From NCBI RefSeq assembly GCF_032999765.1, contig NZ_CP136051.1, positions 3,572,417 to 3,636,416 on the forward strand: DNA of 64,000 nt, in the 5' to 3' direction. The position numbers and the translations under genes were made by a program. The notes beneath the pieces are model-generated. The model was not told the origin of the DNA, ran no database searches, and worked only from the letters and a program-made list of their open reading frames with translations. This document shows positions 44,108-52,770 of the stretch, piece by piece. The stretch's first letter is position 1; the number at the start of each line of letters is the position of its first letter. The stretch is from Imperialibacter roseus (lineage in GTDB: Bacteria; Bacteroidota; Bacteroidia; Cytophagales; Cyclobacteriaceae).

Positions 44108-44387
44108 TTTTGAGCCATTAGATCCCCTATTGCATTCGCAATTGCGTTTGGCGGTGATGTCGCTGCTGATAAGCCTGGAGGACGCCGAATTTACCTTCAT
44201 CAAGGAAAAAACACAGGCAACTGCCGGCAACCTCAGTGTGCAGCTCGACAAGTTGGATCAGGCCGGATACATCAGCATCTCCAAGTCGTTCAAAGGCAAA
44301 AGACCATTAACAACTTGCAAGATTACCACAACAGGTATTAAGGCATTTGAAGCCTATGTTCTTGCCCTGAAAAAGTATCTACCATAA
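44100..44387 (+). CDS. Winged-helix transcriptional regulator (MarR/HTH_34-like)
   Basis: 95 residues starting at GTG 44100. The wHTH is clear: PLLHSQLRLAVMSLLISLED, FTFIKEKTQATAGNLSVQLD (recognition helix) and a KLDQAGYISISKSFKGKRPL wing, then a dimerisation helix. This is the compact regulator type with no ligand domain that pairs with the membrane protein encoded upstream, by 8-bp overlap. Similar palindromes at 43476-43508 and 44398-44427 are the probable operators, implying autoregulation and control of the next gene. Confidence 0.85.
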   Translation: MDNFEPLDPLLHSQLRLAVMSLLISLEDAEFTFIKEKTQATAGNLSVQLDKLDQAGYISISKSFKGKRPLTTCKITTTGIKAFEAYVLALKKYLP

Positions 44388-44397
44388 TTTTTTTTAT

Positions 44398-44427
44398 CAA
44401 TTTAGTTTATAAAATAAACTTATTTAT
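44398..44427. promoter_or_regulatory. Palindromic operator-like site B
   Basis: CAATTTAGTTTAT-AAA-ATAAACTTATTTAT: same TAGTTTAT / ATAAACT half-sites and 3-nt centre as site A, with some outer mismatches. It ends 5 bp before the ATG of the secreted protein gene at 44432, so a bound regulator would block expression. Confidence 0.6.
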
Positions 44428-44431
44428 AACC

Positions 44432-44947
44432 ATGCAAACTATCACTCATTTAATACTCGTCATATTACTCGTTCCCGTCATAGGTTGGGCGCAGGCGCCT
44501 GAAACTGATGCTTTAGCTAAAGCCGAGGTTACGAAGCTTGGCTTCATCACCGGACGCTGGGAAGGGAAAGGATGGATGTACGGACAAGACAGGGTCAGGC
44601 GGGAGTTTGATCAGGTGGAAGACATCAAATTCAAACTCGACAGTACAGCCATACTGATTGAAGGAAAAGGTTCTTCCGACGGAAAAAACGTTCACAATGC
44701 CATGGCAATTATTACATTCAACAAGAGTGATAACAACTACTCCTTTTACTCCTACCTTTCCACAGGACAAAAGGGTGAGTTCAAAGGCGAATTAATCGGA
44801 GAGGAATTTTACTGGTACCCCGCTGAAAATATGAGATACATTATCTCCATTAACGGCAAGGGCCAGTGGTATGAGAAGGGGGAGATCAATATGGGCACAT
44901 CATGGTTTCAGTTTTTTGAAATGACTTTGGACAAGGTTGGAGATTGA
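44432..44947 (+). CDS. Secreted lipocalin-like / DUF1579-type protein
   Basis: 171 residues with a Sec signal (LILVILLVPVIGWAQA). The mature part has LGFITGRWEGKGWMYGQDR, ILIEGKGSSDGKNVHNAMAI, YSFYSYLSTGQKGEF, and a later YWYPAENMRYIIS strand set, a small beta-barrel reminiscent of DUF1579/lipocalin-like proteins. Similarity is at pattern level only. An operator-like palindrome directly precedes it, so it is probably controlled by the adjacent winged-helix regulator. It faces the ABC exporter genes tail to tail. Confidence 0.6.
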   Translation: MQTITHLILVILLVPVIGWAQAPETDALAKAEVTKLGFITGRWEGKGWMYGQDRVRREFDQVEDIKFKLDSTAILIEGKGSSDGKNVHNAMAIITFNKSDNNYSFYSYLSTGQKGEFKGELIGEEFYWYPAENMRYIISINGKGQWYEKGEINMGTSWFQFFEMTLDKVGD

Positions 44948-44968
44948 TACCCCAGCCCCCCCCAATGG

Positions 44969-44999
44969 AGGTAGCCTGACTTAAGAAGTCGGGCTACCT
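44969..44999. terminator. Hairpin between the secreted-protein gene and the ABC permease
   Basis: AGGTAGCCTGACTT-AAG-AAGTCGGGCTACCT: 14-bp arms with one GT pair, in the gap between the convergent secreted-protein gene and ABC permease. No T-run follows on either strand, so it may rather be a bidirectional stop structure. It touches the last base of the permease gene. Confidence 0.45.
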
Positions 45000-46041
45000 A
45001 ATACCACTTGAACACTTTCATGCCGACTGACATGCACACCAGCCCAAGCCCTGCGAGCACTCCGACAGGCAACACGATCTGGCTCCACCCAGCCCCTTCA
45101 ATAAAGATGGCCCGGGCTGTGTCGGCAAAAATGGTCAGCGGAAACAGCCTGATAATGCTCACTGCCCATTCAGGAAAGCCGTGGTAGCTAAAAAAGATAC
45201 CGGATAGAATCATCATTGGCATTACTACAGCATTCAAAATGCCATTACCGACATAGGTGTTGTTTGTTCTTGAAGCCGTAAGAATAGCTATACCAGCAAA
45301 GGCGATGGTGCCCGACAGAAACAAAACGACAAGTGCTGAAAAGCTCCCCTCAAGGTGTATATCAAAAAACAACCATGAGAAGCCTATAAGAAGCGCAGCT
45401 TCTATGGCGCTCATCATGGTGCGTGCAATCAACAGCGCCGCCATAAAGTGTGTCTTTCGCATCGGAGTAGCCACCATTCTGCGTAGCAGCATCTTGGATC
45501 TTTTCTCAATCAGTCCATAACTGATCCCCCACATGCACGACATCATCACACCCATGGCCATTAGTCCGGGCACCAGAAAGTCGATGTACCTGCTTCCTAT
45601 TTCCTTTAAAGGCACCACATCCTCTCCACTTGACAGTGTTTCGTTTCCGTTGAGCACTGCGGTGAGATTGATGTAGGCCAACTGCGCTTCGGGGTTCAGT
45701 GGATCAAAATGATACTGATACTTGTCCCCTTCCTTCTTCACGATCAGATCAACTGTTCCTCTTTTTAGTAGCACCAACCCTTCATCAAACCCTACATTCA
45801 GGAACTCATAATTGGTAAAGCCCGTGGTTTCGTTGCCCACTTTCTTCGTCCAGCTCTTTTCTTCGGTTTCCTCATTCCCAACAAAGGCGATCTTTTGATT
45901 CCGTTCTCCTTTTTGAGTGAATGCGAGACCAAGTCCGCCTGCCATCAACACTGGGAAAAAGACAGCCCAAAACACAGCTCCCGGCTGCCGAAGAAATTCT
46001 CTGAAGTTGGTCAGTATCAAAAGTATAATCGGATGCTTCAT
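44998..46041 (-). CDS. ABC-2 type transporter permease
   Basis: 347 residues of the ABC-2 (YhgE/CcmB-like) permease type: one N-terminal helix (REFLRQPGAVFWAVFFPVL), a large extracytoplasmic segment (about 60-160), then five helices with the signature region LLRRMVATPMRKTHFMAALL and ILSGIFFSYHGFPEWAVSII. Partner of the ATPase gene 4 bp upstream; together they form an exporter. The substrate is unclear; a drug, polysaccharide or lipid is possible. Confidence 0.85.
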   Translation of the reverse strand: MKHPIILLILTNFREFLRQPGAVFWAVFFPVLMAGGLGLAFTQKGERNQKIAFVGNEETEEKSWTKKVGNETTGFTNYEFLNVGFDEGLVLLKRGTVDLIVKKEGDKYQYHFDPLNPEAQLAYINLTAVLNGNETLSSGEDVVPLKEIGSRYIDFLVPGLMAMGVMMSCMWGISYGLIEKRSKMLLRRMVATPMRKTHFMAALLIARTMMSAIEAALLIGFSWLFFDIHLEGSFSALVVLFLSGTIAFAGIAILTASRTNNTYVGNGILNAVVMPMMILSGIFFSYHGFPEWAVSIIRLFPLTIFADTARAIFIEGAGWSQIVLPVGVLAGLGLVCMSVGMKVFKWY

Positions 46042-46045
46042 CTCT

Positions 46046-46978
46046 TTATTGATTAATATGGCGGCCAGTCATCGAAGTGAATAAATCGTCGAGTGTCAAT
46101 TTCCGGCATTCCAGCGAATCGATTCTGATCTTCTCTTTTTGCACGTAAAGCAGAAAGTCTGGCAAGAACTCCACTATGTCGGTAACCAAAAGCTCGCCAC
46201 TGAGCGTTTCCTTCTCAAAAGTGTAGTTTAAAATGGCCTGCTGTCCCGGCAACGCTTCTTTTTCCAGCGGCCTGTCAATGCTAAAGTCAATAATTTCCCC
46301 TTTCACGTGCTTTGAGAGCAGCTGCTTCAAAGTGCCTTCAGCCAATATACTCCCCTGGTCCATGATCACAATTCTATCGCACAAATAGGCTGCTTCCTCC
46401 ATGTAGTGCGTGGTGAGGATCAGCGTAGTGCCCTTTCTTTTTCTGAGGTTCAAAAGGATGTCCCAAAGTTCTCTTCTGGCATTCGGATCAAGGCCAGTGG
46501 TGGGTTCATCCAGGAGTAAAATCTCCGGTTCATTTAATAGCGAGATGCCCAATGCCATTCTCTGCCGTTGGCCTCCCGAGAGTTTGTCTGTGAAAGCCTT
46601 CTGCTTTTCAGTCAGATTCACTAGTTCAAGCACCCTCTCTACTCTTTCGCTGCCCAAGCCGTAAAAGCTGGCAAAAAGCTCAAGTGTTTCTCGTACCCGA
46701 AGTTTCTCGATAAAGCGGGTTTCCTGAAGGGAAAGCCCAATGATTTGATGCAATTTCCTGGCATTTTCGGCCCAGGTCATACCCTTGAGTTTGATTTCTC
46801 CCGAGTCGGGCTTTTGAATGCCTTCGATCATCTCAACCAGGGTTGTTTTTCCAGCACCATTTGGGCCAAGCAAGGCCACAAATTCCCCCTTGTAAATGGT
46901 GAGGTCTATGCCGTTGACAGCTTTCACATCTTTGAAGTGCTTGATGACTCCAGCGACTTCAATCTGAACTTCCTTCAT
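46046..46978 (-). CDS. ABC transporter ATP-binding protein
   Basis: 310 residues from the ATG at 46978 (an earlier in-frame start would add 21 residues without fold support). Walker A LLGPNGAGKTTLVEMIEG, Q-loop LSLQETRFIEKLRVRETL, signature LSGGQRQRMALGISLL, Walker B ILLLDEPTTGLDPN and the H-loop LILTTHYMEEA are all complete. The C-terminal 100 residues (ILNYTFEKETLSGELLVTDI) are typical of ABC-2 exporter ATPases. It is coupled to the permease gene. Confidence 0.93.
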   Translation of the reverse strand: MKEVQIEVAGVIKHFKDVKAVNGIDLTIYKGEFVALLGPNGAGKTTLVEMIEGIQKPDSGEIKLKGMTWAENARKLHQIIGLSLQETRFIEKLRVRETLELFASFYGLGSERVERVLELVNLTEKQKAFTDKLSGGQRQRMALGISLLNEPEILLLDEPTTGLDPNARRELWDILLNLRKRKGTTLILTTHYMEEAAYLCDRIVIMDQGSILAEGTLKQLLSKHVKGEIIDFSIDRPLEKEALPGQQAILNYTFEKETLSGELLVTDIVEFLPDFLLYVQKEKIRIDSLECRKLTLDDLFTSMTGRHINQ

Positions 46979-47078
46979 ACCACGAAAAATAAATAAGGAT
47001 TGCAGTAGGCAATTTATGAAGACTTTCTGAAGACCACACAAAAAAATGGACGACGATCCACTCTATCCCCGGAAAGAA

Positions 47079-48290
47079 CTAATGGGTCGAAAAAACCAAG
47101 TATTCATACTTACCGAATCCTTGACGATCAAGTGCTTCGGCGAGAAAATCGACGTAAGTTCGACCGTCAAGCCTCTTTGTGCAGCTGAGTTCATAGATGG
47201 AAAAATCGTCAATCTCCAATCCAGATTCTTTCTCGTAGACAATATTGGCAACAACTGGTATTCTAACGTTAGCTCCTGCATCGCCATAAACAGTCCAGGA
47301 CATGCCAGCTTGTCCGTCGGCAGAAGAGTAGAGCCATTGAGCACTCTTATAGGTGTAATCGAAAGAGGCGTCGAAACTGAATCCCTTAGTCGTCCGGTCA
47401 ACTATAGAAAGGGTAAATGATGGAAATTCCACATCGAGCGCAGGTTCCCCATGCTTATGGTAGGTGATATGGGAAGGGCCATAAAATTCATTGAACTTGG
47501 TAGAGTAGGAATCATACCCTTGTATGTAGCCCAGCGAAGTTTCGGTACTGTACAAAAATGAATCGTAGGCATCACTCAGGAGATAACCTCTCCCGTCATT
47601 AAAGTACCCGATCGTTCTGCCATCCTCGTGAAACTCAGCAGGAATCTCTATTATTTGATCATACTCCTGAAATGAATCAAAATCAATCACAAGATTTTCA
47701 TTCGGTAACATCGCCGCCACCTTCAAATAAACTCTCTGGCCACCTCTAAATCCCGTCATCAGTAGCTCTTGTGGGTCTTTATACATATTAATAGTGGCCA
47801 AAAGCCCTGATTCAGTAACAGAGCGGTCGTTAAGCGGCGACCCTGAAGTACCAGGAGAAAACTTAATTGACTCATCGGGAGGCATTGACTCATGATAGTT
47901 AACTATTTCAATGGTGGCAGTACCGATAACCTCCGGTGCTTCATATTCATCCTGGGCTGCAATTGTTAGGGTTAGACCAGGGTTAATCCCAAGATAGGTA
48001 ACTGCTGAAGCGACTCCCGAGCCACTTGAACCAGGTATGAAAACCGTCACATCAATCGCTTCAAGGGTTACGGGCCCCTTCAGTTCAAACACTTCACCAT
48101 TTTTGCATTTGTGACTATCCAACACTTTTCCTGAAGGTTCTGAAATATACACCCACTGTTCCTGCCCTTCATTTATCGCATTTTCCTCTACCATTATAGT
48201 AAGCAAGGACAACCCTTCAGATTCTTTTTCACAAGAAAAACATAAAATACCAAGAGCAGAAACAATACAAAGTGATAACTTCCTTGTCAT
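47079..48290 (-). CDS. Secreted lipoprotein of unknown function
   Basis: 403 residues with a lipoprotein signal (LGILCFSC). The rest is beta-rich with many aromatic residues and no recognised domain: repeats of short strand-like blocks (TGFRGGQRVYLKVAAMLP, GYFNDGRGYLLSDAYDSF, SIYELSCTKRLDGRTYVDF). A carboxypeptidase-regulatory or FN3-type start is possible (YISEPSGKVLDSHKCKNGE). Base composition is slightly more AT-rich than the neighbours. Stand-alone gene; no partner can be named. Confidence 0.7.
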   Translation of the reverse strand: MTRKLSLCIVSALGILCFSCEKESEGLSLLTIMVEENAINEGQEQWVYISEPSGKVLDSHKCKNGEVFELKGPVTLEAIDVTVFIPGSSGSGVASAVTYLGINPGLTLTIAAQDEYEAPEVIGTATIEIVNYHESMPPDESIKFSPGTSGSPLNDRSVTESGLLATINMYKDPQELLMTGFRGGQRVYLKVAAMLPNENLVIDFDSFQEYDQIIEIPAEFHEDGRTIGYFNDGRGYLLSDAYDSFLYSTETSLGYIQGYDSYSTKFNEFYGPSHITYHKHGEPALDVEFPSFTLSIVDRTTKGFSFDASFDYTYKSAQWLYSSADGQAGMSWTVYGDAGANVRIPVVANIVYEKESGLEIDDFSIYELSCTKRLDGRTYVDFLAEALDRQGFGKYEYLVFSTH

Positions 48291-48565
48291 GGAGTTGAAT
48301 TGTGGTAGAATTCAATTTAATAAAATATCTCCTCTCATAAAATACTTTGCCTTCGAAACTACCCTTAGTGCATACACTACCTCACCAAATGCGACTGCCA
48401 CTACATGCCAGATCATCACAACGATGAATGGGAGAAAAGAGTCCATCTCATCTCAACAGCAAAAAAAGTTGTTTTGTAGTCTTCTCATAAACGAGAAAAA
48501 TCCACGTCTTTTCTGCAACCTTTCACCTCCAGCGAGGTACTCTAGGCTAAAAGAACCTCAAGGCC

Positions 48566-50929
48566 ATGCTCAAAAACTACTTCCTGGTAGCGCTGAGAAC
48601 CATCAAGCGCAACAAAATCTATAGCACCATCAATATTTTCGGTCTCTCTTTGGGTATCGCCTCCAGCATCCTTATCCTGATGTGGGTCAACGATGAGCTT
48701 ACTTACAACAGCTCGCACGAAAACCTCAACTCCATTTTTCGGGTGATGGAAAACCAACACTATTCAGACAGAATTGGCACCACGTCTTCCACGCCGGGCC
48801 CACTGTCTCCCTATCTCAAAGCCACCTACCCGGAGGTTAAATATGCCTCCAGGCTTACCTGGCCTACCGAAAACCTCTTCAATATCGAGGAAGCGTCCTA
48901 CTACGAATCAGGGCGCTATGTGGATGCCGACTTCCTGGAGATGTTTACCTTCAAGTTCATCGAAGGCTCGGCTGCCACAGCATTCAGAGATAAAAACTCG
49001 GTAGTTCTCACCGAAACAATGGCCAAAAAGTACTTCGGAAATGAGCCTGCCACTGGTCAAACTTTCCGCTTTAACAATAAGGATAACCTACAAGTGACCG
49101 GCGTGGTGGAAGACTGGCCAAAAAACAGCGACTTTGGTGGGTTTGCCTACCTGCTCAACTTTGACAAGTTCATGGATGAGAACAAACAATGGCTCGACCA
49201 ATGGGGCAACAACAACGTCTCCACGTTTGTGCAGCTACAAAGCGGGCAGGACTGGGAAGCTTATTCTGCCAAAATAAACAGGCTGCTCGATGAGAAAAAT
49301 GAGAACAACTCCATCGAACTGTTTCTGTACCCCGCCACGAAAATGCACTTGTATGGCAGCTTTGAAAATGGCGTGCAGGACGGCGGCCGCATCCGCTACG
49401 TGAAAATTTTTGCCATCATTGCCGTTTTTCTTTTGCTCATTGCCTGCATCAACTTTATGAACCTGTCTACTGCCCTGGCGGTAAAGCGAAGCAAAGAAGT
49501 AGCGTTGCGAAAGGTAGTTGGTGCTTTCAGGAAACACCTGATTTACCAATTCCTTACCGAGTCTGTTGTGTTTTCGATTTTGGGCGGCATGCTTGCCATG
49601 GCGTTGGTACTGCTGCTAATGCCCGTTTTCAATGAAATTTCTGACAAGAGCCTCGTGTTGGATTTCAGCATGCAAACCGTCTTGCTCTTTGTTGGCACGA
49701 TCCTTTTCACCGGCTTTGTGGGCGGTAGCTACCCAGCGTTTTACATCGCCCGTTTTGAACCAGCAAAAGTTCTAAAAGGCCAACTGAAGAGTGGTAAGGC
49801 CGCTGTGAGGTTCAGGAAGGTGCTGGTCACCACGCAGTTTGTGCTCTCTATCATCATGATCTTCTGCACCGTGGTAGTGTATCAGCAACTTTGGTATGTT
49901 CAAAATCAGGACACCGGCTTCAACAAGGAAGGGATCATTTACATGGAAATGCAGGAGAACATGGCAGAAAAATATGACCTGATACAAGATCAACTTCTAC
50001 AAGACCCGTCCATTCTGTCGGTTAGTGAAAGCAGCTTTTCACCCCTTTCAATTGGCAACTCCACCTGGGGGCTCGACTGGCCTGGCAAAGATCCACAAGA
50101 GCGCATTCTGTTCAGCAACTTTGCCATCGACGGTTCTTACATCGAAACCATGGGACTCACCCTGGTTGGTGGGCGGACCTTTGACAAAACCATGGCCACC
50201 GACACGGCAAACATCATTATCAATGAATCGGCAGCTCGCAAAATGGGCTTTGAGCCTTTGGAAGCTGTAGATCAGCCCATCACCGTTTGGGGAGAAAGAA
50301 AAGGGCACATCATTGGGGTGGTGAAGGACTACAACTACAGCTCGTCTCACTCTGTCATCAGGCCTATGTTCATGATGTTCGAAAAGGACTGGTGCAGCTA
50401 TATCATCGTGCGGGCCAAGCCACAACAGTACACAGCTGCCATTGATGCCCTTAACAGCATTTATACTACTTACGCCCCGGCCTACCCGTTCGAATATCGC
50501 TTCCTCGACGTAGACTGGGCGGAATTCTATGAAAATGAAGAGCGCACCGGCCAGCTGTTTCAAGGCTTCGCCTGGCTGTCGATATTCATTTCTTGTCTGG
50601 GGTTATTTGGCCTGGCTGCTTTCGCCATTCAGCAGCGCACCAAGGAGATTGGCGTACGGAAGGTGCTTGGCGCCTCCACTTCTTCAATTATCACACTCAC
50701 TGTGAAAGACTTTGCTCTATTGGTCATTATAGCGGCGGTCATCGGCTCTCCCCTTGCCTGGTACCTGATGGATCAGTGGCTGACCGACTTTGCCTTTCAT
50801 GTCGACATCAGTGTGCTGGTGCCGCTGGCAGCCATGCTGCTGGCCCTGGTGATCGCTATCGTAACGGTCGGCTTCCACTCGATCAGGGCTGCACGGACTA
50901 ATCCGGTGGATGCGCTTCGCTATGAGTAA
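48566..50929 (+). CDS. FtsX/MacB-type ABC transporter permease
   Basis: 787 residues with two MacB-periplasmic-core/FtsX units. The N-terminus (LKNYFLVALRTIKRNKIYST, GLSLGIASSILILMWVNDEL) is the usual entry helix with the periplasmic core after it; FtsX blocks FMNLSTALAVKRSKEVALRKVVGAFR and GLFGLAAFAIQQRTKEIGVRK lie in the middle and near the end. Eight or so membrane helices are expected. No ATPase or membrane-fusion gene is adjacent, a common situation for this Bacteroidota group of orphan permeases. Likely part of an antimicrobial or lipoprotein export system. Confidence 0.88.
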   Translation: MLKNYFLVALRTIKRNKIYSTINIFGLSLGIASSILILMWVNDELTYNSSHENLNSIFRVMENQHYSDRIGTTSSTPGPLSPYLKATYPEVKYASRLTWPTENLFNIEEASYYESGRYVDADFLEMFTFKFIEGSAATAFRDKNSVVLTETMAKKYFGNEPATGQTFRFNNKDNLQVTGVVEDWPKNSDFGGFAYLLNFDKFMDENKQWLDQWGNNNVSTFVQLQSGQDWEAYSAKINRLLDEKNENNSIELFLYPATKMHLYGSFENGVQDGGRIRYVKIFAIIAVFLLLIACINFMNLSTALAVKRSKEVALRKVVGAFRKHLIYQFLTESVVFSILGGMLAMALVLLLMPVFNEISDKSLVLDFSMQTVLLFVGTILFTGFVGGSYPAFYIARFEPAKVLKGQLKSGKAAVRFRKVLVTTQFVLSIIMIFCTVVVYQQLWYVQNQDTGFNKEGIIYMEMQENMAEKYDLIQDQLLQDPSILSVSESSFSPLSIGNSTWGLDWPGKDPQERILFSNFAIDGSYIETMGLTLVGGRTFDKTMATDTANIIINESAARKMGFEPLEAVDQPITVWGERKGHIIGVVKDYNYSSSHSVIRPMFMMFEKDWCSYIIVRAKPQQYTAAIDALNSIYTTYAPAYPFEYRFLDVDWAEFYENEERTGQLFQGFAWLSIFISCLGLFGLAAFAIQQRTKEIGVRKVLGASTSSIITLTVKDFALLVIIAAVIGSPLAWYLMDQWLTDFAFHVDISVLVPLAAMLLALVIAIVTVGFHSIRAARTNPVDALRYE

Positions 50930-50946
50930 TTGCTGAGGCATGAGTA

Positions 50947-50994
50947 ATTAAAGAGGTTACTATCTGCAGTACCGCAGATAGTAACCTCTTTAAT
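50947..50994. repeat. Dispersed palindrome, copy 2 (likely bidirectional terminator)
   Basis: Perfect 21-bp arms (ATTAAAGAGGTTACTATCTGC and complement) with a 6-nt loop, between two convergent genes. The inner 19 bp of each arm match the copy at 24308-24355, except for one base in the right arm; the loops differ. The position suits transcription termination on both strands. Confidence 0.75.
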
Positions 50995-51021
50995 GTGGCG
51001 CAAGACTCGCTTTAATATTTT

Positions 51022-51825
51022 CTACTTCTTATAATACTTCATCGCCTCGGGTATCGCCGCCTTCAAGTCGGCAATACGAGTGCTGTGCGAAGGGTGGGTA
51101 GATAAAAACTCCGGAGGAGCCCCGCCACCACTGTTGGCAGCCATTCTTTCCCAGAAAGCAGGTGCTTCATTGGGGTCGTAGCCTGCCATGGCCATAAAAA
51201 TAAGGCCCATCCTGTCAGCCTCAGACTCCTGAAGACGAGAGAAAGGCAGCATAGCCCCAACAGTAGTGCCTGCACCATAGGCTGTCATAAACAGCTGCTG
51301 CGCTTCCGCCGGTTTGTCTTTCACCGCATAAGACAGCGCCAAACCACCAAACTGCTGAATCAAGCCCTGCGTCATCCGTTCATTACCGTGACGTGCAATG
51401 GCGTGAGCAATTTCGTGTCCCATCACCACGGCTACACCTTCATCAGTTTTGCAAATAGGCATAATGGCCGTGTAGAAAGCCACCTTGCCGCCGGGCATGC
51501 ACCAGGCGTTCACCGTTTCGTCGTCTTGAATCAGGTTAAACTCCCACTTGTACCCTTTCAGTTGATCGCTCAGTCCGTGCGTCGACATGTACGACTCAAC
51601 AGCCTTCTGAATCTTCTTGCCGACCGATTTCACCTGATTAACCTGGGCCGTGTTGGTGGACAATTTGGACTCGCTGAGCACCTGGTCGTACTGTGTAAAA
51701 CTCATGGAGTTGAGTTCTGAATCAGGCACCAGCGCAAGCTGCTTCCTACCTGTAATCGCCACCGTTGAGCAGCTATAAACAATCAACGTGGCACCAATGC
51801 CTAACAATGCTATTATCCTCTTCAT
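51022..51825 (-). CDS. M48 family zinc metalloprotease lipoprotein
   Basis: 267 residues with a lipoprotein signal (LIVYSCSTV). The active site is VVMGHEIAHAIARHGNER (HEIAH, about 137-141), third ligand in LQESEADRMG. It resembles LoiP/BepA-like periplasmic proteases that control outer membrane protein quality. A conserved GKVAFYTAIMP precedes the site. The ATG begins at the lipoprotein signal. It is convergent with the FtsX permease and stands alone. Confidence 0.9.
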   Translation of the reverse strand: MKRIIALLGIGATLIVYSCSTVAITGRKQLALVPDSELNSMSFTQYDQVLSESKLSTNTAQVNQVKSVGKKIQKAVESYMSTHGLSDQLKGYKWEFNLIQDDETVNAWCMPGGKVAFYTAIMPICKTDEGVAVVMGHEIAHAIARHGNERMTQGLIQQFGGLALSYAVKDKPAEAQQLFMTAYGAGTTVGAMLPFSRLQESEADRMGLIFMAMAGYDPNEAPAFWERMAANSGGGAPPEFLSTHPSHSTRIADLKAAIPEAMKYYKK

Positions 51826-52158
51826 TTGTTTCTAATTTATTGTGAAAGTTAACAAGCTTCTTGCCAAAGTAGATTTTCCAGTCCTTCGAGACTGCAAAAA
51901 CCAGTCTGTTTTGAAATACTCCGACAACTTCATTGGACAAAAATAATACTATGGGAATGATTTCTTCGCACGTGCCGATGGCTTACATACCTACTGTGTG
52001 CGTGTTAGGTGAGTTACTTTTAGCTTTAACGGAATCTGAATGAAAACGAATGGAATTTTCGAAAATTATAGCCCTTTGCTCAAATAATAGTCACGCAGAT
52101 CAAAGATAGGTTGCGGAATCGCTGACTATCAGATATTTTGGCACCAAACATCACTACT
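51826..52158. other. Intergenic region with a promoter candidate
   Basis: About 330 bp between divergent M48 and FAH genes. No coding frame, tRNA or long repeat was found. Near the right end a TTG and a TATTTTG (one base shorter than the TAnnTTTG consensus) separated by about 20 bp may be the promoter of the FAH/M23 operon. Confidence 0.4.
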
Positions 52159-52770
52159 ATGAAAATCCTTTGTATCGGTCGCAACTACGTAGAGCACATC
52201 AAAGAACTCAACAACGAGACCCCCGATGAGCCGGTTATTTTCACCAAACCTGACACTGCGCTGTTGCTGAACAACAAGCCGTTCTATTTTCCTGACTACA
52301 CAAAGGAGATTCACCACGAGCTGGAGATCATTATCAGAATTTGCAAGGAAGGAAAAAGTGTTGAGGAGAAATTTGCCTCTACTTACTATGATGCCATAGG
52401 CCTGGGCATCGACTTCACGGCACGGGATTTGCAGCAGAAAGCCAAAGCCAAAGGGTTACCATGGGCGCTTGCCAAGGGATTCAATGGGTCAGCTCCGATT
52501 TCCAAATTTGTTCCAAAGGAAAAGTTTGCGGATATGAAAAACATTAATTTCAAGCTGGAACTCAATGGTCAACCAGTTCAGATTGGGAATACCGGTCTGA
52601 TGATCAACTCTATAGAAGCCATTATAGCCTACATTTCAAAATTCATTACACTTAAAAAAGGAGATATTATTTTCACAGGAACGCCGAAAGGAGTTGGGCC
52701 TGTCAAAATAGGAGATCACCTGAAAGGATACCTGGAAAGTGACGTACTACTCGATTTTGAAGTTAAATAA
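52159..52770 (+). CDS. Fumarylacetoacetate hydrolase family protein
   Basis: 203 residues from the ATG at 52159 (upstream TTG at 52138 is not needed). FAH-fold marks: KILCIGRNYVEHIKELNN, PVIFTKPDTALL, IHHELEIIIRICKEG (metal ligands), YYDAIGLGIDFTARDLQ, KGFNGSAPISKFV and DIIFTGTPKGVGPV. This group includes fumarylpyruvate hydrolases and oxaloacetate decarboxylases, and the substrate is unclear. It is the first gene of an operon with M23 and bcp; the M23 start lies within its last 14 bp. Confidence 0.9.
   Translation: MKILCIGRNYVEHIKELNNETPDEPVIFTKPDTALLLNNKPFYFPDYTKEIHHELEIIIRICKEGKSVEEKFASTYYDAIGLGIDFTARDLQQKAKAKGLPWALAKGFNGSAPISKFVPKEKFADMKNINFKLELNGQPVQIGNTGLMINSIEAIIAYISKFITLKKGDIIFTGTPKGVGPVKIGDHLKGYLESDVLLDFEVK

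Noticed and set aside
47046-47420. 124-codon frame on the plus strand
   Set aside because: It lies opposite the end of the lipoprotein gene and has no recognisable fold or start signal.
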